16,335 nt of DNA from an uncultured Treponema sp. (GTDB lineage: Bacteria > Spirochaetota > Spirochaetia > Treponematales > Treponemataceae), in assembly GCA_937885475.1 (NCBI GenBank), contig CAKZZR010000222.1:1-16335 (forward strand), written 5' to 3'. The notes beneath the pieces are model-generated. The model saw only the letters and a list, made by a program, of their open reading frames with translations, did no database searches and was not told where the DNA came from. Below are positions 1 to 5,151 of this stretch, in pieces; positions within the stretch are counted from its first letter, which is position 1, and each line of letters begins with the position of its first letter. Both the position numbers and the translations under genes were made by a program.

Positions 1-1
1 C

Positions 2-331
2 AACTGCGATTTTAAGAGCGGCTTTGTTCCCGAGGACGAAAAACACGATAATATAGAAAAAATGCAGCTGCATTTTCTTCAGATGAAGTATGAGGAAAAG
101 AACGCCGCGCCGCTTTTTTCTGCCGTGCGCGATATAGTGCGCTTGAACGGCGCGTTCAGCCGCGTGGTCAGCGATGGCGCTTCCGTTGAGCTGGAAACCG
201 ACTACAATCCAGACGACCTTCTGAGTCCGGAGAGCATGGATATAGCGCATTTTTTTAACGATGTGTGCATGGAACGCTGCCTTGTGAGCGTGTTTTTGAC
301 GGACGAAGGACCCGACTACAAAATTCTATGA
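2..331 (+). CDS. Hypothetical protein, 3' end only
   Basis: The reading frame is open from the left edge to a TGA at 329–331, giving the last 109 residues of a longer protein. The first in-frame ATG (62) has no Shine-Dalgarno sequence and the frame is open before it, so the true start is probably outside the window. The visible part is acidic and soluble-looking, with no signal peptide or membrane segment. I see no recognisable motif and do not know its function. Its stop overlaps the start of the pseudouridine synthase in an ATGA arrangement, so the two genes are probably cotranscribed and translationally coupled. That the frame is coding is supported by its length and by this overlap. Confidence 0.7.
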   Translation, partial: NCDFKSGFVPEDEKHDNIEKMQLHFLQMKYEEKNAAPLFSAVRDIVRLNGAFSRVVSDGASVELETDYNPDDLLSPESMDIAHFFNDVCMERCLVSVFLTDEGPDYKIL

Positions 332-1263
332 CATACGATTTTTTTACTCAGGAGACAATCCGCTTGGACGATTTTTTGCGCCGGGAACTTCCTGGGCGCT
401 TGGTGCAGGAGGGCTGTGCTAGCAATTCAAAAATCCGGCGGCTCATCGTGTGCGGCGCGGTTTGTGTGAACGGCGCGCAATGCCGCCGCCCTGCCTTTGA
501 GCTTCGCCGCCGGAGCGCCGTGAGCGTTGAATTTGATGCGGAAAAATTCTTCTTTGAAAAACAACCGGATGACGTTTTGTTTGAGGTGAGCGAACGGGAC
601 GTGCTGTTTGAGGACGACTATCTTATCTGCGTGAACAAGCCTGCCAAATTTCCGACGGAAGAAACTATTGTGGGCGGCGAAAAGCGCGACAATCTGCATG
701 ATGCGGTGGTGCGCTATTTATGGAAAAAGAATCCTGCCCTGCGGAATCCTCCGTACGTGGGAATCATGCACCGGCTTGACCGCGACACGAGCGGCGTGAT
801 TCTGTTCACAAAGCAGCGTGCAGTGAACAAGCCTGTTCAGGCGATGTTTGAAAGCCACGATTTTACGAAAATCTACTGCGCTGTGTGCAAGGCTCGTCCG
901 GGCGTTAAAATAACGGCTCAAAAAAAGTTTACGGTGGAGCTTTTTATGGCTCGCGTGAGCGGTAAAAGTCAGGCGGGCAAATGGGGCGAGGTTGCGCAGA
1001 GCAGGGGCGGGCAGTATTCCCGAACGGATTTTATGGTTCTTGAGACGCGTGCCGACGGAACGATTTTTGTTCAGGCGCAGCTTTTTACCGGGCGGACACA
1101 CCAGATTCGCGTGCATCTGAGCCATTATGGTCTTCCAATCTGCGGAGATGTTCTGTACGGTGGCACAAGCACAGACCGCCTTATGCTGCACGCAAAAAGC
1201 CTTTCCTTTGAACACCCGGTTACAAAGGAAAGGCTTTGCGTGGAGTCTGAGCTGCCTTTTTGA
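328..1263 (+). CDS. RluA-family RNA pseudouridine synthase
   Basis: This 311-residue protein should isomerise specific uridines in rRNA or tRNA to pseudouridine in the cytoplasm. An S4-like RNA-binding segment (about residues 10–70, starting near IRLDDFLRRE) precedes the catalytic domain. The family signature HRLDRDTSG lies at 148–156 with catalytic Asp151. The later conserved blocks are GRTHQIRVH (255–263) and LHAKSLSFEHP (287–297). Length and layout fit RluA/RluC/RluD-type enzymes, but the target nucleotide cannot be told from sequence. I chose the ATG at 328, not the upstream in-frame ATG at 265, because it gives a normal N-terminus and an ATGA overlap with the preceding gene. No good Shine-Dalgarno is placed for it, so translation may depend on coupling. 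The 3' coding end contains a long hairpin described separately. Confidence 0.9.
   Translation: MTYDFFTQETIRLDDFLRRELPGRLVQEGCASNSKIRRLIVCGAVCVNGAQCRRPAFELRRRSAVSVEFDAEKFFFEKQPDDVLFEVSERDVLFEDDYLICVNKPAKFPTEETIVGGEKRDNLHDAVVRYLWKKNPALRNPPYVGIMHRLDRDTSGVILFTKQRAVNKPVQAMFESHDFTKIYCAVCKARPGVKITAQKKFTVELFMARVSGKSQAGKWGEVAQSRGGQYSRTDFMVLETRADGTIFVQAQLFTGRTHQIRVHLSHYGLPICGDVLYGGTSTDRLMLHAKSLSFEHPVTKERLCVESELPF
1194..1237 (-). terminator. Intrinsic terminator for the lipoprotein gene, inside the convergent coding region
   Basis: Bases 1196–1210 and 1223–1237 are a perfect 15-bp inverted repeat with a 12-nt loop. After a 2-nt bulge, three more pairs (1191–1193 with 1238–1240) close the stem. Read on the minus strand, a 12-bp stem ending in CAAAGGAAAGGC is followed directly by TTTTT (1198 down to 1194), about 38 nt after the lipoprotein stop codon. 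That is the normal layout of an intrinsic terminator. On the plus strand the stem is followed by only TTT, so it would work less well for the pseudouridine synthase transcript. The structure lies wholly within codons of the conserved LHAxxLxFxHP block. Confidence 0.7.
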
Positions 1264-1275
1264 TGCGGCGCTCGT

Positions 1276-3231
1276 TTAGTTCAGTTTGGAGATGTTTTCA
1301 TAGCCGTCAACAAGTGCTTTTATTTTGATTGCGCTTCCGTCGGAGGTCTCAATCTGATATGTCTGACCGCGCTGAAGATTGTGCATTTCGCGATAACCTT
1401 GACTCTTGTCAACTGTAACGCCTTCAGATTTTGTCGTTCCTTCATAAATTGTGAAGGATTTATTTTCCCCCCAATCTGACGTGTCAAAAACGGCAAACAA
1501 GGTGGAGCCTTCTGTTTCTGAAATACATATGAAGAAACCCGATGAGGATGCGTCCACTACGATTGCGGACTGCCCGAAGTACGTTAAATCCACTCCCTCC
1601 AAGCATGTGTCTTTATACAGTGTGCTTGTGTCATCACCTTTTTTTATCGTCATCTGCTTCTGTAGTTCGCTGTATGCTAGCTGACCACTGGCAATTTCGT
1701 TCTCCAGTTCTGCAACTCTGGCGGTCAATGAGTCAATGCTTTCTTGCAAAGTGGACTTTTCGTTTGTAAGCTCGCTTACCTGTGCATTCAAGTTTGTATT
1801 TTCATTCTCAAGTTCGGAATATTGGGTTTCAAACGTTGTTTTTTCGTTCTCAAGCGCTGTAATTTTTGTGGATATGTCGTTCAGAAGCTCTTCCGTTGAC
1901 TTTTGTGTGTCTGCGTTTTCGTCAAGGTTCGTAAGTATGGCGGCAATGCTATTTTTTGTCGCTGCGATTGAATCCGTCGCTTCTTCAAGGGCTTCTGTCT
2001 TTTTGTCAAGCTCCTCCTGCGTTTCCTCTAGCTTTGCCTTTACCAGCGCAGCAACCTCAGAGGCTGTGGCTGTCTCGCTGACGGAACTTGGGTCGTCAAG
2101 CAGGGCGGTAAGCGTTGCCTTTGCGGTGGCATTATCGCTTTCGAGAGTGCTGACTTCTGATTCCAGAGCGGTAATCTCGCCATTCAGCGCAGAGATTTCT
2201 GCACTCAAAGCGCCAATCTGCTGGGCTTTTTCATCGTCGCTCAGGTTTGCGGCTTGTATTTGTGCAGTAAGTCCGTCTATGGTTGCCTGCTTTTCTTCAA
2301 TTTCTGCCTGCTTTGCGGCAATCGCGCTGTCCTTTGCAGAAATCTGCGCCTCAACCTTTTCTATTATGTCAGAAACGGTTTCGTCACCGGTAAGCGCGCT
2401 TTTCTGTTCCTCGCTCAAAAGCTCCGTAAGGGCTGTCTTTGCGTCTTCGAGCGCAATAGTTTTTTCTTCAATCTCATCCTGAATCTGTTCTATGATGTCT
2501 TCAAGCGTCTCGCTTCCGGTCAGGGCGGCTTTTTGTTCGTCGGTCAGCAGCTCGCAGAGCGTTTCTTTTGCGTCCTCAAGCTCCGTCTCCTGAGCGCTAA
2601 GCTTTTCCTCAATTTTTTGTATTATTTCCTCAACGGTCGCCTCGTCGCCAAGGGCTTCCTTTTCCTCTGCGGTCAAAAGGGCTTCAAGCTCAGTGCGCGT
2701 TTCGGCAATCTGCTCCTTGATTTTTGAGACTGCCTCTGCAATCGTTGTGGGCGTGTCTTCCTCGCAGGCTCCGCTCAATTCTTTAAGCAGCGCGGCGATT
2801 TCTTCCTTTGCGGCGCTCGTGTCAGTTCCTTCCTTGAGGGCTTCTTTTATCTGCTCAATTTTTTCTGCGGCATTTTTGAATGCAAGAAGATCAGTCAGCT
2901 TCTGACCGTCAGTGGTCTCAATCTCGTCCAGCTGGGTTTCAAGCTGTGTGATGGTCTCAATGGCGCTCTCAAGCTCCTTAAGCTTTGCTTCGTATTCCTC
3001 GTCGGTAAAGGAAGCCGCGTCCGTAAGTTCCTGAACAAGTTCGCCGACCGTCTCAAAAATGCTTGCGTAGGTGTCTACGACGGTCTGCGTGGCAGATCTG
3101 GTGTCGTTTGCCACTTCAAGTGATGAATCAATGTAGATTGAATCCTCGTTTCCGATTGTGTCCCCAAGTCCGATGTCGCTGCATGAAAATAGTAAAAGGG
3201 GGATAGATGCGAATAAGACAACTTTTTTCAT
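1276..3231 (-). CDS. Coiled-coil lipoprotein with 43-residue internal repeats
   Basis: This 651-residue protein has a lipoprotein signal peptide (MKKVVLFASIPLLLFSC). The lipobox is LFSC with acceptor Cys17, so it should be processed by signal peptidase II and anchored in a membrane. Residues about 65–527 are very rich in Glu, Ala, Leu, Lys and Thr with heptad-like spacing and no Pro-rich breaks, pointing to a long helical coiled coil. Within it are 43-residue repeats starting at residues 185, 228 and 271, with weaker relatives near 148, 377 and 432. Residues about 530–651 look like a small beta-rich globular domain containing Cys543 and Cys569. A good Shine-Dalgarno (AGGTGAG) precedes the ATG. 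It is divergent from the exported protein at 3392. I do not recognise a named family. A surface tether, spacer or periplasmic scaffold is an inference from shape alone. Confidence 0.85.
   Translation of the reverse strand: MKKVVLFASIPLLLFSCSDIGLGDTIGNEDSIYIDSSLEVANDTRSATQTVVDTYASIFETVGELVQELTDAASFTDEEYEAKLKELESAIETITQLETQLDEIETTDGQKLTDLLAFKNAAEKIEQIKEALKEGTDTSAAKEEIAALLKELSGACEEDTPTTIAEAVSKIKEQIAETRTELEALLTAEEKEALGDEATVEEIIQKIEEKLSAQETELEDAKETLCELLTDEQKAALTGSETLEDIIEQIQDEIEEKTIALEDAKTALTELLSEEQKSALTGDETVSDIIEKVEAQISAKDSAIAAKQAEIEEKQATIDGLTAQIQAANLSDDEKAQQIGALSAEISALNGEITALESEVSTLESDNATAKATLTALLDDPSSVSETATASEVAALVKAKLEETQEELDKKTEALEEATDSIAATKNSIAAILTNLDENADTQKSTEELLNDISTKITALENEKTTFETQYSELENENTNLNAQVSELTNEKSTLQESIDSLTARVAELENEIASGQLAYSELQKQMTIKKGDDTSTLYKDTCLEGVDLTYFGQSAIVVDASSSGFFICISETEGSTLFAVFDTSDWGENKSFTIYEGTTKSEGVTVDKSQGYREMHNLQRGQTYQIETSDGSAIKIKALVDGYENISKLN
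2293..2679 (-). repeat. Three tandem 43-codon repeats in the lipoprotein gene
   Basis: Residues 185–227, 228–270 and 271–313 align without gaps at a period of 43 residues (129 bp). Shared positions include LL(T/S)xEx(K)xxL near the start, the EDII/EEII block about 18 residues in, and LEDAK near the end of the first two. Less similar units appear at residues 148, 377 and 432. The DNA copies have diverged, so this is an old protein repeat rather than a recent array. Confidence 0.75.
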
Positions 3232-3334
3232 ATCTCACCTCAACTTTTATTATGCCTTGAGTTTACAGCGGTTTTTGGATAATGCAAGTTTTTTTTGTAT
3301 TTTTTTGTTTAATTTTTTTTACCATAAAAAAATT

Positions 3335-3366
3335 TTGACAAATTTAAGAAGTAGTGCGACTATAAC
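3335..3366 (+). promoter_or_regulatory. Candidate sigma-70 promoter for the exported protein gene
   Basis: TTGACA at 3335–3340 is a perfect -35 element. TATAAC at 3361–3366 matches the -10 consensus at five of six positions, but the 20-nt spacer is longer than usual. A GACTAT at 3358 would give 17 nt but matches poorly. The upstream stretch is very A/T-rich, like an UP element. The start codon follows about 25 nt downstream. Confidence 0.4.
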
Positions 3367-3391
3367 AGCATAAAAAAGTATGGAGTGTGTT

Positions 3392-4129
3392 ATGAAAAAA
3401 GTGTTTTTTGCTGTTCTTTTGTGGGTCGGTGCAATTTGTGCGTTCGCCAATATTGAATTTGACATGAATTTTTCCGGTATTCCCTTTGAGAATCTGAAGA
3501 ATGACGACGGCACTGAATACCGTCCGACCTTTCCGTTCGGACTGGAAAACCAGTGGTCAATCTTTTTTGGTTCGCCGGTGCGTTTTTTGGACTTGGGGAT
3601 GAACGTTTCTTATGGTGCGGATTTTATTCTTGCGGGCGACCAGACCTTTGAAAATTTCAATGTAACGGAATTCGACATGAAATTCGGCATACAGTCATTT
3701 GCCACGCTGGGTGCGGCGGTGCGCTTTAATATAGGAGAGATTCATTCCATTACGCTTTCGCCCGGACTGACCGGCGTTTTTGACGTGATTGCATGCCGCG
3801 AGGTAAAGGATATTGCGTTCAAGTTCAAGGACGGCAGCACGGAAACGCAGTCCATTCCTTTTACAAAGGTGGAAAGCGGCGGGTACATGTCGTTTTCCTT
3901 TGACGTAGGCTATAAGGTGTGGGTTCTTCGCCGCGAGAATTACGACTTCGGCTTTAACTGCGGCTACGAGTTCGGGCTTCCGCTCTACGGAAAATTTGAG
4001 GATTCTTCTATTAAAATTGGCGGAACATCGCATAAGGTGTATCTGGGCGTGTCGTTCAACTTTGGGCAGCGCAAGATAAAGAATCCTGAGCTTATGCCCG
4101 AATACGAGGGCGACGAGTGGATTGAATAA
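3392..4129 (+). CDS. Exported protein, probable small outer-membrane beta-barrel
   Basis: This 245-residue protein begins with a Sec signal peptide (MKKVFFAVLLWVGAICAFA, likely cut before Asn20). The rest alternates polar and hydrophobic residues with many Phe, Tyr and Gly, in strand-length blocks such as FLDLGMNVSYGADFIL and KVYLGVSFNFG. That is typical of an outer-membrane barrel. A short polar tail (QRKIKNPELMPEYEGDEWIE) follows the last predicted strand, so it does not end in the usual C-terminal Phe. I chose the ATG at 3392 because GGAG at 3382–3385 is 6 nt upstream; the in-frame ATG at 3380 overlaps that site and would spoil the signal peptide. I do not recognise the family. It stands alone between a divergent lipoprotein gene and grpE. 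Barrel topology is inferred, not proven. Confidence 0.75.
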   Translation: MKKVFFAVLLWVGAICAFANIEFDMNFSGIPFENLKNDDGTEYRPTFPFGLENQWSIFFGSPVRFLDLGMNVSYGADFILAGDQTFENFNVTEFDMKFGIQSFATLGAAVRFNIGEIHSITLSPGLTGVFDVIACREVKDIAFKFKDGSTETQSIPFTKVESGGYMSFSFDVGYKVWVLRRENYDFGFNCGYEFGLPLYGKFEDSSIKIGGTSHKVYLGVSFNFGQRKIKNPELMPEYEGDEWIE

Positions 4130-4208
4130 GCGGGCTGCGCGTACATTCTGTTTTTCACGCAGGATTTGTCCGTCCGCACAAAAAAACAGCAAGTTTTCTC
4201 TTTTTTTA

Positions 4209-4238
4209 TTGACGATTCGTTCTCAAAATCAGTATTTT
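4209..4238 (+). promoter_or_regulatory. Candidate sigma-70 promoter for grpE
   Basis: TTGACG (4209–4214) and TATTTT (4233–4238) are separated by 18 nt, and the start codon lies 31 nt downstream. AAGGA at 4258–4262 is the Shine-Dalgarno. No CIRCE-type inverted repeat (TTAGCACTC paired with GAGTGCTAA) is present here, so HrcA control is not supported by sequence. Confidence 0.5.
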
Positions 4239-4269
4239 ATATGTAGAACTTATAGATAAGGACGATGGA

Positions 4270-4866
4270 ATGTCAGAAGAAAATCAGACACAGGAGCAGG
4301 AAGAAAAGGTAGAGAATCAGGCTGAATCTTCAGTTGAAACTGCCGAGAGCGCTCCGAAGGATGCTGAAAAGACTGAGGAAAAGCAGGAGATGACTCCTGA
4401 GGAAAAAATCGCTTCTCTTGAGGCTCAGATTGAGGAACTCAAGAAGGAGGCGCTTTACAAGGCTGCCGAGAACGACAACTGGCGAAAGCGCATGATGCAG
4501 CAGAAGGAGGAGGCGGTTTCCTATGCGAATGCCTCTCTTTTGGGCGACCTTTTGGACAGCCTTGACAACTTTGACCGCACGATTGATGCGGCAAAGGACG
4601 CCAAGGATGCAAAGACCATTGCTGACGGAATCAAGATGATAAACAAGAGCCTTGTGAGCATGCTTGAGAATAAGTATGGTCTTTCAAGCTTTGGAAAGGA
4701 AGGCGACGAGTTCAATCCTGACGAGCACGAGGCAATCGGCCGCGTTGAGGACGAGAAGGCAAAGAAGGAAACCTTGAAGCAGGTTTACCTTAAGGGATAT
4801 AAGCTGAACGATAAAATTATTCGGCACGCCAAGGTAATGGTGAGCGTTCCCGCTGGCGGGAACTGA
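4270..4866 (+). CDS. grpE: GrpE nucleotide exchange factor
   Basis: This 198-residue cytoplasmic protein releases ADP from DnaK so that it can rebind ATP and let go of its substrate. The N-terminal 40 residues are acidic and disordered-looking, followed by a long helix (about 42–90) for dimerisation. Family blocks are clear: LLDSLDNFDRTI (94–105), FNPDEHEAIGRV (148–159) and YLKGYKLNDKIIRHAKVMVS (173–192). The chosen ATG has AAGGA 7 nt upstream; an ATG at 4265 is out of frame. It is the first of grpE–dnaK–dnaJ, but 285 nt of structured DNA separate it from dnaK, so the two may be only partly cotranscribed. No hrcA gene lies immediately upstream, where many bacteria have it. Confidence 0.97.
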   Translation: MSEENQTQEQEEKVENQAESSVETAESAPKDAEKTEEKQEMTPEEKIASLEAQIEELKKEALYKAAENDNWRKRMMQQKEEAVSYANASLLGDLLDSLDNFDRTIDAAKDAKDAKTIADGIKMINKSLVSMLENKYGLSSFGKEGDEFNPDEHEAIGRVEDEKAKKETLKQVYLKGYKLNDKIIRHAKVMVSVPAGGN

Positions 4867-4885
4867 TAAATCGGAAAGCGTTAAG

Positions 4886-4905
4886 AAAATTGCGAAAGCA
4901 ATTTT
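4886..4905 (+). terminator. Hairpin after grpE, possible weak terminator
   Basis: AAAATTGC and GCAATTTT form a perfect 8-bp stem around a GAAA tetraloop, starting 20 nt after the grpE stop. One more T follows the stem (4906). The stem is A/T-rich and its own right arm supplies the T-run, so it would be a weak terminator and could act in both directions. It might equally be an RNA 3'-end stabiliser. Confidence 0.4.
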
Positions 4906-4979
4906 TAGCTTGTCCAACTTGCAGTGTTACTGCTGGGCGTTGCGGGGTGTCTCCGCTAGAGGGGGTAGCGGAAGACAGC

Positions 4980-5022
4980 GGTGGTTGAGCTTGTCGACTC
5001 GTAAGAGCACGAAGTAAACCAC
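4980..5022 (+). repeat. REP-like palindrome, copy A, interrupted
   Basis: GGTGGTTGAGCTTGTCGA (4980–4997) matches the reverse complement of copy C at 17 of 18 positions. The closing arm AACCAC is displaced to 5017–5022. Compared with copy C, about 18 extra nt separate the core from the closing arm. Confidence 0.5.
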
Positions 5023-5036
5023 TGTTGTCTGAAGCG

Positions 5037-5054
5037 AGGGGCAGGCGCCCCTTT
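5037..5054 (+). terminator. GC-rich hairpin before dnaK, possible attenuator
   Basis: AGGGGC (5037–5042) and GCCCCT (5047–5052) form a 6-bp GC-rich stem with an AGGC loop. The T-run is short: only three T (5052–5054), the first of them already paired in the stem. It resembles a weak intrinsic terminator or attenuator, roughly 100 nt before the dnaK start codon. Whether it stops transcription is uncertain because of the short T-run. Confidence 0.35.
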
Positions 5055-5068
5055 GAAAAGTAAATATG

Positions 5069-5093
5069 GGTCATTGAGCCTGTCGGCATGACC
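5069..5093 (+). repeat. REP-like palindrome, copy B
   Basis: GGTCAT (5069–5074) pairs with ATGACC (5088–5093), and an inner GCC/GGC closes a TGTC loop, with TGA bulged out. The core TTGAGCCTGTCG is shared with copies A and C, while the outer arms differ. Shared core with compensating arms is typical of dispersed REP-like palindromes. Confidence 0.6.
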
Positions 5094-5109
5094 TTTGAAT
5101 AAATGAATT

Positions 5110-5133
5110 GTGGTTTCGACAGGCTCAACCACC
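5110..5133 (-). repeat. REP-like palindrome, copy C, inverted
   Basis: On the minus strand this reads GGTGGTTGAGCCTGTCGA followed by AACCAC, so GTGGTT (5110–5115) and AACCAC (5127–5132) form a hairpin. It lies in inverted orientation to copies A and B and ends 6 nt before the dnaK Shine-Dalgarno (GAGG, 5140–5143), so the hairpin could affect translation initiation. Confidence 0.6.
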
Positions 5134-5151
5134 GAAAACGAGGTACATAAA

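Larger units (their letters stand above)
4921..5054 (+). other. Structured intergenic element with mutually exclusive helices
   Basis: This part of the grpE–dnaK gap can fold in several ways. GCAGT (4921–4925) pairs with ACTGC (4929–4933). GCGGGG (4942–4947) pairs with CTCCGC (4951–4956). Alternatively, 4948–4958 pairs with 4966–4977 in an 11-bp stem with one bulged A. In a third option, 4973–4986 pairs with 5017–5030 over 14 bp including two G·U pairs. The last three compete for the same bases. A GC-rich hairpin at 5037–5052 follows. It could be a cis-acting leader of dnaK or a dispersed intergenic repeat. No protein of note is encoded. Confidence 0.5.

Noticed and set aside
1736..2482. A 248-residue Ser/Phe/Val-rich open frame opposite the lipoprotein gene
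   Set aside because: Its composition is the mirror of the Glu/Ala/Lys-rich coiled coil on the other strand. There is no signal peptide or domain.
3259..3287. Minus-strand promoter for the lipoprotein: TTGCAT and TAAACT with 16-nt spacing
   Set aside because: Only three and four matches to consensus in a very A/T-rich region, so it is too weak to list as a feature.
4148..4208. Terminator after the exported protein gene: CTGTTTTT paired with AAAAACAG, then a T-rich run
   Set aside because: The 8-bp stem encloses a 26-nt loop with little internal pairing, and the T-run begins several bases later. The structure is not convincing.
5110..5151. GTG start for dnaK at 5110
   Set aside because: It lies inside a REP-like palindrome, adds 14 unconserved residues, and the ATG at 5152 has a good ribosome site and the usual MGKIIGIDLG start.
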